NCBI RefSeq assembly: GCF_015209745.1
Contig: NZ_CP063657.1
Coordinates: forward strand, 2,542,001-2,606,000
Source: Lysobacter avium
GTDB taxonomy: Bacteria > Pseudomonadota > Gammaproteobacteria > Xanthomonadales > Xanthomonadaceae
Direction of reading: 5' to 3'
Length of the DNA: 64,000 nucleotides
A program made the translations under genes and the position numbers. Below the pieces are notes generated by a model. That model was given only the letters and a program-made list of their open reading frames with translations. It did not search any database and was not told the DNA's origin. Each line of letters starts with the position of its first letter. Position 1 is the first letter of the stretch. This document shows positions 19,272-27,465 of this stretch, one piece after another.

Positions 19272-20183
19272 ATGCCGGACGAGAACGACAAGGACGCGCG
19301 CAAGCGCGCCGATGAACAGGCCGAGGCGCGCGACGAAGCCGAAGTCGAGGAAACCCTGAAAGAGGAATCCGACAGCGGCTTCTCGCTCTCGGACGAGGAG
19401 CGGCGCGACGTCGAGGAGCGCAGTGCGCCGCGCGCGGCGCTGCTGCACGAGATCATCCGCCGCGCCGGCCAGGAGGAGCTCAAGCGCAACATCGCCACGC
19501 TGGCATGGTCGGCGTTTGCGGCCGGGCTGACGATGGGCTTCTCCTTCCTCGCCCGCGGCGTGCTGCACCGGCACATGGAAGGGCTGCCCGGCGCGTTCCT
19601 GGTCGACTCGATGGGCTACACCTTCGGCTTCCTGGCGGTGATCGTGGCCCGCCAGCAGCTGTTCACCGAAAACGTGCTCACTGCCGTGCTGCCGCTGATG
19701 ACCAAGCCCAGCGCGCACAATTTCGGCCGGCTGTTGCGGCTGTGGTCGGTGGTGCTGGCTGGCAACCTGGTGGGGGCGACCGTGTTCGCCTTCGGCCTGT
19801 TGCACATGGATCAGTTCGATGCCGCCGGACAGGCGGCGTTTGTCGCGGTCGGGCGCGAGCTGATGGACAACAGCGCGCTGGAGATGTTTACCAAGGGCAT
19901 CCTGGCGGGCTGGATCATCGCGATGATGGTCTGGATGATGGCCGCCACCGAGCGCTCGCGCGTGGCAATCATCGTGATCTGCACCTACGTGATCGCGATC
20001 GGCGGTTTCACCCATATCGTGGTCGGTTCGGCCGAGGCGATGTACATGGTGTTCGCCGGCGAGTCCTCGTTTGGGGACGCCGCGCTGCGCTTCGCCCTGC
20101 CCACCCTGGCCGGCAACGTCGTCGGCGGCAGCCTGATCTTCGCCCTGCTCAGCCACGCCCAGGTGCGCAGCGGCGGCGAGTGA
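19272..20183 (+). CDS. YfdC-type formate/nitrite transporter family protein
   Basis: A 303-residue channel-like protein of the formate/nitrite transporter superfamily. It has a charged N-terminal extension of about 70 residues (Glu/Asp/Lys-rich) and then six helices. Landmarks are LARGVLHRHMEGLPGAFL, MGYTFGFLAVIVARQQLFTEN, GGFTHIVVGSAEAMY and LPTLAGNVVGGSLIFALLSH. The ARQQLFTENVLTAVLP stretch matches the YfdC branch, whose substrate is not established. AGGTG lies just before the start. It stands alone between putA and the convergent radical SAM cluster. Confidence 0.88.
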   Translation: MPDENDKDARKRADEQAEARDEAEVEETLKEESDSGFSLSDEERRDVEERSAPRAALLHEIIRRAGQEELKRNIATLAWSAFAAGLTMGFSFLARGVLHRHMEGLPGAFLVDSMGYTFGFLAVIVARQQLFTENVLTAVLPLMTKPSAHNFGRLLRLWSVVLAGNLVGATVFAFGLLHMDQFDAAGQAAFVAVGRELMDNSALEMFTKGILAGWIIAMMVWMMAATERSRVAIIVICTYVIAIGGFTHIVVGSAEAMYMVFAGESSFGDAALRFALPTLAGNVVGGSLIFALLSHAQVRSGGE

Positions 20184-20259
20184 TCGGGCGCGAGCGGGCG
20201 AGATGCGCCGGCGGGCCGCTGACCGGACGCCGGGTTGATCGCCCTGCCCGGCCGGACGA

Positions 20260-21234
20260 CTACACCAGTGCGCCGCCGCAGCTGGAGCCCTGCCCCGCCG
20301 TGCAGCCGTAGCAGTGCTCCGCGGTAGCGATCGCGCGGGTCACCGGACCGCCGAGCAGGTCGCGCAGGTGCGGCCGGGGTGCATCGCCGGCGGACGGTTC
20401 GCGCGCGCCCAGCGGCAGGTGCAGCATCTGGTTGAAATCGCAGTCGTAGACATGACCCAGGTAGTCGACGCTGATCAGTGAGCGGCACATCACACCGGGC
20501 AGGTTCTCCTTGCGATGGGCCTGCTTCAGGGTCGCCATGTAGGGGGCGAACTCACCCTTGGACAGCAGCCACGAGCCGTAGCGCTGGATCGGCATGTTCG
20601 CCATCGTGTAGAGCCGGTTGAACACGATGCCGAAATTGTCGTGCAGCAGGCGCTGGTAGTCGGCCTCAAGCTGTTCCTGCGGGGGCGGCAGAAACGCGCC
20701 ATTCGGGTTGTAGACGAGGTTCAGCACCAGGCCGCTCCCGGGGCGCCCGTAGCCCAGCGCATTGAGGCTCTGCAGCGCGCGGATCGATGCCTCGAACACG
20801 CCCTTGCCGCGCTGCTCGGTGACATTCTGTTGGCTATGGCAAGGCAGCGAGGCGATTGCTTCCACGCCGTGGCGGGCCAGGAATTCGCCCACCCATTCGT
20901 AACCGGGCTCTTTCATGATGGTCGGGTTGAGGCGGTCCATGACATGCAGGCCGGCATCGCGGGCCTGCTCGACCAGCCAGCGGAAGTGCGGATTCATCTC
21001 CGGCGAGCCACCGGTCACGTCAAGCGTGCCCACACCGTGGCGATCGGCCACCTGCAGCGCCAGCTCCATCGTCGGCCGGTCCATCAGCTCGGTCCGGCGT
21101 GGGCCGGCGGCGACGTGGCAATGGACGCAGCTGAGGTTGCACAGATAGCCCAGGTTGAGCTGCAGGGTCTGCAGGCGGCCACGCGTGATGCGCGGGAAAT
21201 CGCTGTCGCGCAGCAGCGGCCAGGTGTCATGCAT
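20260..21234 (-). CDS. arsS: ArsS-like radical SAM / Cys-rich protein (DUF3641 type)
   Basis: A 324-residue radical SAM enzyme. The [4Fe-4S] motif is CNLSCVHCH (C32, C36, C39) and the AdoMet region is VTGGSPEMNPHFRWLV. The C-terminal half has the DUF3641 pattern MCRSLISVDYLGHVYDCDFNQ and a Cys-rich tail CYGCTAGQGSSCGG (C308, C311, C319). In the family it is assigned to arsenosugar biosynthesis, where related proteins sometimes use selenocysteine; all sites here are Cys. The start at 21234 overlaps the upstream desaturase-like gene by 8 bases. No ArsM gene is visible nearby, so the natural substrate is uncertain. Confidence 0.87.
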   Translation of the reverse strand: MHDTWPLLRDSDFPRITRGRLQTLQLNLGYLCNLSCVHCHVAAGPRRTELMDRPTMELALQVADRHGVGTLDVTGGSPEMNPHFRWLVEQARDAGLHVMDRLNPTIMKEPGYEWVGEFLARHGVEAIASLPCHSQQNVTEQRGKGVFEASIRALQSLNALGYGRPGSGLVLNLVYNPNGAFLPPPQEQLEADYQRLLHDNFGIVFNRLYTMANMPIQRYGSWLLSKGEFAPYMATLKQAHRKENLPGVMCRSLISVDYLGHVYDCDFNQMLHLPLGAREPSAGDAPRPHLRDLLGGPVTRAIATAEHCYGCTAGQGSSCGGALV

Positions 21235-22087
21235 CGGGGGCTTCCTTGTCGGCGAAGTGAGCCGGCGTTTCTCCGCCCACCGGCGCGGCACGGAAGGGCT
21301 GCAGCAGCAGCGCGGGCAGCCCGAGCTTTTTCGGGATGCGCCACTCCGACAGGCCGATCGGCATCTCGCGCTCCGGGCGCAGTGGGCGTGGGGTGTAGCT
21401 GCCGAAGATGCGATCCCACGCCGACAGCAGGAAGCCGTAGTTGCTGTCGGTCTCGTGGCGCAGCACCGAGTGGTGGGTGCGGTGCATCGAGGGGGTCACC
21501 ACGGCCGCGCGCAGCCGCTGCTCGATGCGCGGCGGGAACGCGAAGTCGGCGTGGGTGAACAGGCTGGCGGCTGCGAGCAGGATCTCGAACGCGACCACGC
21601 CCAGCGCCGGAGCCCCGAGCAGATAGACGAGGCCGAGTTTCACCCCCATCGAGAAGGCCATCTCCAAGGGGTGGAAGCGCACCCCCAGGGTGACGTCGAA
21701 GCCCAGGTCGGAGTGGTGCACGCGATGCATCCGCCACAGCAGCGGGACCGCATGCAGCAAGCGGTGCTGGGCGTAGATCGCGGCGTCCATCACCAGCACC
21801 GTCAGCCCGATCTCGAGCCATGGGGGCAATCCGAGGAGGCCAAACAGGCCGCCACCGCGGGAGTGCACCGTCATCGCGACCGCCACGGCAAGCACCGGGA
21901 ACACCAGCCGCAGCAGCCCGGTGTTGATGAGCATCAGTCCGAGGTTCGCCAGCTGCCGGCGCGCCGGGCGGGTGTCGCCACGCGCGGGCCAGATGCGCTC
22001 GGCGATGGCCAGCGCGCCGAGCACGGCGACGAAGCTGCCCAGACGCAGCGCCGCCTCGTGTTGCATCAGCCAGTCGCTCGGATTCAT
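21227..22087 (-). CDS. Sterol desaturase / fatty acid hydroxylase family membrane protein
   Basis: A 286-residue membrane di-iron oxygenase. Its histidine clusters are HRLLH near residue 110, HRVHH near residue 123 and SMHRTHHSVLRHE near residue 205, as in sterol desaturases and C-4/C-5 hydroxylases. Four or more hydrophobic segments span residues 12-105 and 150-180. The start at 22087 was chosen for a GAG nine bases upstream; an ATG 42 bases earlier is possible. It sits inside the radical SAM cluster, overlapping arsS by 8 bases, which suggests that the pathway product is a lipid or lipid-linked compound. Substrate is unknown. Confidence 0.85.
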   Translation of the reverse strand: MNPSDWLMQHEAALRLGSFVAVLGALAIAERIWPARGDTRPARRQLANLGLMLINTGLLRLVFPVLAVAVAMTVHSRGGGLFGLLGLPPWLEIGLTVLVMDAAIYAQHRLLHAVPLLWRMHRVHHSDLGFDVTLGVRFHPLEMAFSMGVKLGLVYLLGAPALGVVAFEILLAAASLFTHADFAFPPRIEQRLRAAVVTPSMHRTHHSVLRHETDSNYGFLLSAWDRIFGSYTPRPLRPEREMPIGLSEWRIPKKLGLPALLLQPFRAAPVGGETPAHFADKEAPDA

Positions 22088-22166
22088 TGCGGCGCACTCG
22101 AGACGCTGGGGCACGAGTTCGGGCGGCATACGCGCGGGCAGGCGTGGATCGGGGCGTGCGCGGGAG

Positions 22167-22865
22167 TCATTGGCTCGGGTCCCTGTGCGGCATCGCAGGT
22201 GTGTCGTGCATCCATTGCGCCAGTGTGCGCTGCGCGGCGGTCGGCCCGGCGAGCAGGGCGAGCGCGCGTTGCACAGGCTTCAGGTCCTCGGCCCGATCCA
22301 CGTCGGTCAGCGGTAGCAGCGTCTGCCAGCTTCCGTAGCCATCCAAAGAGTCGCGGAAGCGGCTTGCGGTATCCATCTGGCTGTAGCCGACGCGGGTCCA
22401 GGCCGGCAGCGGTATCGTCTTGTTGCTGCCGAACAGCCAGAAGCCGCCATCGCTGGCCGGACCCAGCGACAGGCGCGGCTCCGTGGGCCCGGGGGCGGCC
22501 AACCAGCGCGTCGCCTCACCGATCAACGGCGCCGTCAGTTGCGGAACGTCGGCACCGATCAGAAGCGCGAAGCCGTGCCGCTCCACCAGCGCCGAATGCA
22601 CGCGGGCCATGCGCGTTCCCAGATCGCCATCGCCTTGGGCGATGGTGGGCAGTCCCGCCCACGCGCTCTCTGCGCCCGCTTCCGCCACCGCCCAATACGG
22701 GGCGATACCGAAGTCCGCCCGTGCCTGGATCGCCACCGATGCGACCGCGTCCGCTGCCAGCGCGTACCACTGCCGCGCGTAGGCCGTTCCGGTGCCGGCG
22801 GCCAGCCGTGTCTTCAGCGCCGATCGTCCCGGCGTCTTGACAAAGATCGCCAGCGCGCCGCTCAC
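22167..22865 (-). CDS. DUF2064 rSAM-associated transferase 1 (nucleotidyl/glycosyltransferase fold)
   Basis: A 232-residue protein of the DUF2064 / TIGR04282 type, a GT-A-like fold found beside ArsS-like radical SAM genes. Visible motifs are LAIFVKTPGRSALKTRLAAG at the N-terminus, QGDGDLGTRMARVH and ALLIGADVPQLT (the acidic metal site), then ASDGGFWLFG. The start is a GTG at 22865 that overlaps the stop of the upstream glycosyltransferase by four bases (GTGA) and has GGAG eight bases before it. In the family it is linked to arsenosugar assembly; here the substrate is not proven. Confidence 0.85.
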   Translation of the reverse strand: MSGALAIFVKTPGRSALKTRLAAGTGTAYARQWYALAADAVASVAIQARADFGIAPYWAVAEAGAESAWAGLPTIAQGDGDLGTRMARVHSALVERHGFALLIGADVPQLTAPLIGEATRWLAAPGPTEPRLSLGPASDGGFWLFGSNKTIPLPAWTRVGYSQMDTASRFRDSLDGYGSWQTLLPLTDVDRAEDLKPVQRALALLAGPTAAQRTLAQWMHDTPAMPHRDPSQ

Positions 22866-23611
22866 CGCGGCTGCTCCGGGCGCGAGAAGCGCCACGCCTG
22901 GCGCAGGGTTTCGCCGACGTGCCGCATCGTGGTTGCGGCCCAGCCACGCGCGGCATAGCGGCGGGCGCTGGTGTAGAGCGGCGCGCCGAGGGCGACAACC
23001 GGCGCGCCGGCGCGACGCACGCGCCAGACCAGTTGATGGTCCTCGCCGCGGGTGGTTGCCGGATCAAATCCGCCCACCGCAGTGAACAGGCTTCGCGGCA
23101 GCACGAGTCCCTGATCGCCGAATGGCAGGCGCAATCCGCGGCTGCGCATCCAGACGCCGGCGCTGTTGAGGCGCATCAGCGCCGGACCGTCGCCGAGGAA
23201 GCGCAGATCGAAGTAACCCAGCCCCGATCGACCTTCCGCGACAAAGCGCGCCAGCGCCGGCAGCGTTTCCGGGGCGAGCGCGGCATCGGCATGCAGGAAC
23301 CAGAGCCACTCCCCGCCCCCCGCCGCGGCACCGGCGTTTTGTTGCAGCGACCGGCCCGCCGGTGAGTGCAAGACCTGCCAGCGCGATCCGGCAGGCGCAT
23401 CCACGGCTGACATTCCGGCTGCCACCGGAGACTGTCCCTGGCGCACGGGCGGCGCTTCGCATCCCACCACGACCACCTGCGCACCGGTCGGGAGCCGGCG
23501 GAGCTGCTCGCGCAGTCGCGGCGACAGGCTGTCGCCGGGACCCACCGGAACCACGACGGTCAGCCGGGCCAGCGGCGCGAGCGCGGTGTCTGGCTGCACA
23601 GCCGCATCCAC
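22862..23611 (-). CDS. rSAM-associated family 2 glycosyltransferase (TIGR04283 type)
   Basis: A 249-residue GT-A glycosyltransferase-like protein. The N-terminal strand LTVVVPVGPGDSLSPRL, the GRSLQQNAGAAAGGGEWLWFLHAD segment (the HAD replaces the usual DxD) and the later GGFDPATTRGEDHQLVWRVRRAG with ED motif fit the TIGR04283 family that clusters with ArsS-like proteins. It starts with GTG at 23611, 3 bases after the flavoprotein stop, and overlaps the next gene, so the four-gene run is tightly coupled. Likely acts on the cytoplasmic face of the membrane. Confidence 0.85.
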   Translation of the reverse strand: MDAAVQPDTALAPLARLTVVVPVGPGDSLSPRLREQLRRLPTGAQVVVVGCEAPPVRQGQSPVAAGMSAVDAPAGSRWQVLHSPAGRSLQQNAGAAAGGGEWLWFLHADAALAPETLPALARFVAEGRSGLGYFDLRFLGDGPALMRLNSAGVWMRSRGLRLPFGDQGLVLPRSLFTAVGGFDPATTRGEDHQLVWRVRRAGAPVVALGAPLYTSARRYAARGWAATTMRHVGETLRQAWRFSRPEQPR

Positions 23612-23614
23612 TGC

Positions 23615-25768
23615 TCAGCCCCGCCGCCAGGCGAAATAGCGCTTTGCCCAGCGCAGCACACCGGTCGGCGCGTTGGCGCGCTTCCAGTTGCCGGCGACGT
23701 GCTTGTTGGCTTCGGCAAAAGTCGGATAGACGTGGATCGTCCCCAGCAGCTTGTTCAGGCCGATGCCGTGTTTCATGGCGAGCACGAATTCGGCCAGCAT
23801 CTCGGAGGCATGCGCGCCCACGATCATGACACCCAGGATGCGGTCCTTGCCCGGCGCGGTGAGCACCTTGACGAAGCCGGCATCGGCGCCGTCGGCGATC
23901 GCCCGATCCAGGCCGTCCAGTGCGTAGCGGGTGACCTCGACCGCGATCTCCTGCTCCCTCGCCTCACCCTCCGACAGGCCCACGCGCGCCACTTCCGGAT
24001 CGGTAAATGTGGCCCAGGGAATGACCCCGTAGTCGACCTTGAACGACCACCACGGCGCCAGCAGCGCGTTCACCGTCGCGTACCAAGCCTGGTGCGACGC
24101 GACATGGGTGAATTGGTAGGGGCCGGTGACATCGCCGCAAACCAGGATGTTGGGGAAATTGGTGCGCAGCATCGGGTCGGCATCGATGGTCTTGCGCTCG
24201 TTGAGGCGCACGCCGAGCTCCTCCAGTCCGAAGCCTTCCACGTTGGCGCTGCGGCCCAGCGCCACAAGCAGGGCGTCGTATTCGAAGACCACCTCGGCGC
24301 CGTCGTGGTCACACACCAGGCGTTCGCCCGCGCCGCTGCCCTCGACCCGCGACGCCTTGTGGCCGGTGGCCAGATGCACGCCCTCGCGCTGCAGTTGGCT
24401 GGCGACCGCTTCGGCGGCGTCGGCATCCTCGCGTCCCAGCAGGCGCGGCGCCATCTCCACCACGGTGACCTGGCTGCCGAAGCGGGCGAAGGCCTGCGCC
24501 AACTCGCAACCGATCGGCCCGCCGCCGAGCACCAGCAGCCGTTTCGGCAGTTTGCGCAGGCCCCACAGCGTGTCGCTGGTCAGGTATTGCGCGCCGTCCA
24601 GTCCGGGAATCGGCGGCACAAGCGGCCGCGCACCGGTGGCGATGATCAGGCTGCGCGCGCTCAGGCGCTGCCCGTCGACCTCGATCTCCCACGGACTCAG
24701 CACCTTCGCTGCGCCGGTGATGACCTCCACCCCGAGGCCGGTATAACGCTCGACCGAATCGTGCGGTGCAATCCGCGCGATGACCTGCTGCACCCGCTCC
24801 ATCGCGTCGGCGAAATCGAATTCCGCGGACATCCCGCGCACGCCGTAGCGCTGGCTGCGGCGCCCCTCGGCCAACAGGCGCGCGGTGCGCAGCAGGGCCT
24901 TGGACGGTACGCAGCCGGTGTTCAGGCAGTCGCCGCCCATGGCGTCTTTTTCCACCAGCCCGACCCGCGCCTTCACCGTGGCTGCGATGTAGGCCGACAC
25001 CAGTCCGGCCGATCCGGCCCCGATCACCAGCACGTTGTAGTCGAACCGCGGCGGCTTCCGGTGGCCGCGGTACATCCGGCGCGCCGCCAGCCACGAGGTG
25101 AATCCCTTGGCGAGCAGCGGCAGTGCGCCCAGCAACACCAGCGCGACCAGCAGGCCGGGGGAAAGCACCCCGGCCAGCGAATCAATCCGCGCCAGTTGGG
25201 TGCCGGCGTACACGTACACCACGGTCGCCGGCAGCATGCCCAGCTGACTGACCCAGTAGAACGTGCGCAACGGCAGCGCGGTCAAGCCGGCCAGCAGGTT
25301 GACCAGGAAGAACGGGAATACCGGCACCAGGCGGAGGGTCAGCAGGTAGCGCCAGCCATCGCGCGCGATCCCGGCGTCGATTTTCTTCAGCCGCTCTCGG
25401 TAGCGCGCCCGCAACCGCTCGCGCAGGGCAAACCGGGCCACCAGAAACGCCAGGCTGGCGCCAATGCTGCTGGCAAACGAGACCAGAACCGTGCCTTCCA
25501 GCAGCCCGAACAGCGCGCCCGCGGCAATGGTCAGCACCGCCGCGCCAGGCACGGATGTGGCCGCGAGCGCGACATAGACCAGGAAGAACGTGCCCGCCGC
25601 CAGCCAGCGGTTCTGCCCGACCCATTCGCCCAGGTCGGCCTGACGGGCCTTGAGCTGCTCCAGGGTCAGCAGGTCGGCCAGCCCCGCGTGCCACGCCCAA
25701 AGCAGGGCCGCGATGGCGAGCAGCAAAGCGAGCCAGCCCCAACGTCGCTGGAACGCGTGGTCGTCCAT
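23615..25768 (-). CDS. TVP38/VTT membrane domain fused to mercuric-reductase-like flavoprotein
   Basis: A 717-residue two-part protein. Residues 1-230 form a VTT (TVP38/TMEM64) membrane domain with about six hydrophobic segments, TSVPGAAVLTIAAGALFG and RLVPVFPFFLVNLLAG. After a basic linker, YNVLVIGAGSAGLVSAYIA begins a class I pyridine nucleotide-disulfide oxidoreductase with the redox pair C281/C286 in GGDCLNTGCVPSKALL. The NAD(P) motif is LVLGGGPIGCELAQAFARFG, and the terminal HVYPTFAEANKHVA supplies the dimer-interface His. It lacks the C-terminal vicinal Cys pair of true MerA. AGG-rich ribosome site GGAGG precedes the ATG. It heads the radical SAM gene run and may supply or use electrons at the membrane; the substrate is unknown. 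Confidence 0.88.
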   Translation of the reverse strand: MDDHAFQRRWGWLALLLAIAALLWAWHAGLADLLTLEQLKARQADLGEWVGQNRWLAAGTFFLVYVALAATSVPGAAVLTIAAGALFGLLEGTVLVSFASSIGASLAFLVARFALRERLRARYRERLKKIDAGIARDGWRYLLTLRLVPVFPFFLVNLLAGLTALPLRTFYWVSQLGMLPATVVYVYAGTQLARIDSLAGVLSPGLLVALVLLGALPLLAKGFTSWLAARRMYRGHRKPPRFDYNVLVIGAGSAGLVSAYIAATVKARVGLVEKDAMGGDCLNTGCVPSKALLRTARLLAEGRRSQRYGVRGMSAEFDFADAMERVQQVIARIAPHDSVERYTGLGVEVITGAAKVLSPWEIEVDGQRLSARSLIIATGARPLVPPIPGLDGAQYLTSDTLWGLRKLPKRLLVLGGGPIGCELAQAFARFGSQVTVVEMAPRLLGREDADAAEAVASQLQREGVHLATGHKASRVEGSGAGERLVCDHDGAEVVFEYDALLVALGRSANVEGFGLEELGVRLNERKTIDADPMLRTNFPNILVCGDVTGPYQFTHVASHQAWYATVNALLAPWWSFKVDYGVIPWATFTDPEVARVGLSEGEAREQEIAVEVTRYALDGLDRAIADGADAGFVKVLTAPGKDRILGVMIVGAHASEMLAEFVLAMKHGIGLNKLLGTIHVYPTFAEANKHVAGNWKRANAPTGVLRWAKRYFAWRRG

Positions 25769-26052
25769 CCTGCCTCCGGAGTTGCGGTGATCGGGTTTGC
25801 CGGACGCGTTCACCCGCCGGCCATCCCACGACCCCCAGTATGAAGCGTGCACGTGCGGCTTAATAAAGCGGTGCCTGCGCAAGTTGTTACGGATTTCCAG
25901 GGCAATCGGATGCCCGGCTTCAGTCCGTCAGGTCGGCGATGCAACCAGACAGCCCCGACGCACGTACGTAAAGGACAGGCCAGGAATGTCGCCGCTGCTC
26001 CCGCCGCAAAGCTCGACAGCGCCCTCCTGCCCGCCCCGAACCGGAGACCTCC

Positions 26053-26577
26053 ATGAATCGACGCACCGTATTGCAGGGGCTCGCCGCTTTTGCAGCACTG
26101 CCTTTCCTTCCTGCGTGTTCCCGTGCCGCGGCCCCGGCTGTCGCGGCCGGAAACGCTGCGGTCACCTCCTTGGCGCACCCGCCGGCGTTCTGGCGCGACA
26201 TGGTCAGCCCCGCGGCGTTCAGGGTGCTGTTCGAAAGTGAAACCGAGCGCGCCGGAAGCAGTCCCCTGAACGAGGAAAAACGCGACGGCACATTCGTTTG
26301 CGCCGCCTGCTACCTGCCGCTGTTTGAAAGCGCACATAAATACGAAAGCGGAACGGGCTGGCCCAGCTTCACCCAGCCGATCGCCGGCAGCATGCAGACC
26401 AAGCGCGACTTCGTGATGCTGATTCCACGCACGGAATACCACTGCACGCGTTGCGGTGGCCATCAGGGCCACGTGTTCAACGACGGCCCGCCGCCGTTGG
26501 GCAAGCGCTGGTGCAACAACGGCCTGGCGCTGCGCTTCGTGCCCGGCTCCGAATCACTTCCCGCGTTGAGGGGTTGA
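26053..26577 (+). CDS. msrB: Exported peptide-methionine (R)-S-oxide reductase MsrB
   Basis: MsrB reduces methionine-R-sulfoxide in proteins. This form has 174 residues with an N-terminal twin-arginine-like signal (MNRRTVLQGLAAFAALPFLPAC), so it acts in the periplasm or as a lipoprotein. The zinc Cys pairs are CAAC and CTRC. The YESGTGWPSF substrate loop and GGHQGHVFNDGPPP follow. The catalytic Cys154 is in RWCNNGLALRFVP, which differs from the usual RYCINSASL. GGAG lies six bases before the start. It is two bases from msrA, with which it forms a periplasmic repair pair. Confidence 0.93.
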   Translation: MNRRTVLQGLAAFAALPFLPACSRAAAPAVAAGNAAVTSLAHPPAFWRDMVSPAAFRVLFESETERAGSSPLNEEKRDGTFVCAACYLPLFESAHKYESGTGWPSFTQPIAGSMQTKRDFVMLIPRTEYHCTRCGGHQGHVFNDGPPPLGKRWCNNGLALRFVPGSESLPALRG

Positions 26578-26579
26578 AC

Positions 26580-27371
26580 ATGACTGCATCCCGGTTTCCC
26601 GCTGCCTTGCGACGTGGCCTCGTACGGCCCGGCTGTCTGGTCACCTTGCTGCTGCTCGCCGCGTGCGCCCAGCCCGGGGCTGACGCGCGCGCGAATGGCA
26701 GCGCGAACGCCGGCCCGGGCGTTGCAACAGTGTCAGCGCCGTCGTCCTTCGCAGGCGCTGACGCGTCGCGCGCGAGCCCGCCAACCTCCGCGCAGGCCAC
26801 CGCGTTGGATAAATCCGCGTCTCCAGCTGCGCCGCCATCGGCGACCGGGACCGCGATCTTCGCCGGTGGCTGCTTCTGGTGCATGGAACCCCCCTATGAC
26901 GCGCTGCCCGGCGTCATCTCAACCCAATCGGGCTACATCGGCGGCACCGTAGCCAACCCGACCTACGCGCAGGTCTCCGCCGGGCGCACCGGACACGCCG
27001 AGGCGTTGAAGGTCACCTACGACCCGGCCAAGGTCGGGTATCCGGAGCTGCTGGAGGTGTTCTGGCGCAACATCGATCCGCTCGCCGTGGATCGGCAGTT
27101 CTGCGACGTCGGCGACCAGTACCGCAGCGCGATCTTCCCGGTCAACGATGAGCAGCGTCGCCTCGCCGAGGCCAGCAAAAAATCGCTCCAGGCCGACCCG
27201 CGCTTCCACCAGCAGACCATCGCGACCAGGATCGAGCCGACGGCGAGGTTCTACCCGGCCGAGGACACCCATCAGGACTACTATCGGAAGAACCCGGTCC
27301 GCTACAGGTACTACCGCTACAGCTGCGGCCGCGACCGTCGGCTGGAGGAAATCTGGGGCGAGGCAGGCTGA
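26580..27371 (+). CDS. msrA: Peptide-methionine (S)-S-oxide reductase MsrA, lipoprotein form
   Basis: MsrA reduces methionine-S-sulfoxide. The product is 263 residues. A lipobox LLLAAC near residue 30 predicts membrane anchoring, then a Ser/Ala/Pro-rich linker of about 60 residues. The catalytic Cys98 is in AGGCFWCMEPPYDALPGV, followed by GYIGGTVANPTYAQVSAGRTGHAE, the family core. The C-terminal QDYYRKNPVRYRYY stretch ends in a SCGR Cys available for recycling. The ATG lies 2 bases after the msrB stop. The pair would cover both sulfoxide stereoisomers outside the cytoplasm. Confidence 0.94.
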   Translation: MTASRFPAALRRGLVRPGCLVTLLLLAACAQPGADARANGSANAGPGVATVSAPSSFAGADASRASPPTSAQATALDKSASPAAPPSATGTAIFAGGCFWCMEPPYDALPGVISTQSGYIGGTVANPTYAQVSAGRTGHAEALKVTYDPAKVGYPELLEVFWRNIDPLAVDRQFCDVGDQYRSAIFPVNDEQRRLAEASKKSLQADPRFHQQTIATRIEPTARFYPAEDTHQDYYRKNPVRYRYYRYSCGRDRRLEEIWGEAG

Positions 27372-27465
27372 GGTCGGCCTGCCACCCCGACTCACCGGCG
27401 GTCTGGCAGACATTTCTTCGCCGTGCTCCAAGCCCAACGCGTTGCCAACCAGACTGGAATTCCGC

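Noticed and set aside
19505..20311. Arg/Gly/Pro-rich frame overlapping the YfdC-type gene
   Set aside because: It is a shifted-frame shadow of the channel gene with no ribosome site.
21227..22129. Longer start for the sterol-desaturase-like gene at 22129
   Set aside because: The extra 14 residues have no conserved character and the ribosome site at the ATG at 22087 is better.
20260..25768. Full arsenosugar pathway
   Set aside because: No ArsM, ArsR, ArsC or arsenic efflux gene is present in or near the cluster, so arsenic as substrate was not asserted.
23615..25768. Mercuric reductase (merA)
   Set aside because: The N-terminal part is a VTT membrane domain rather than a heavy-metal domain, and the C-terminal Cys-Cys pair of MerA is missing.
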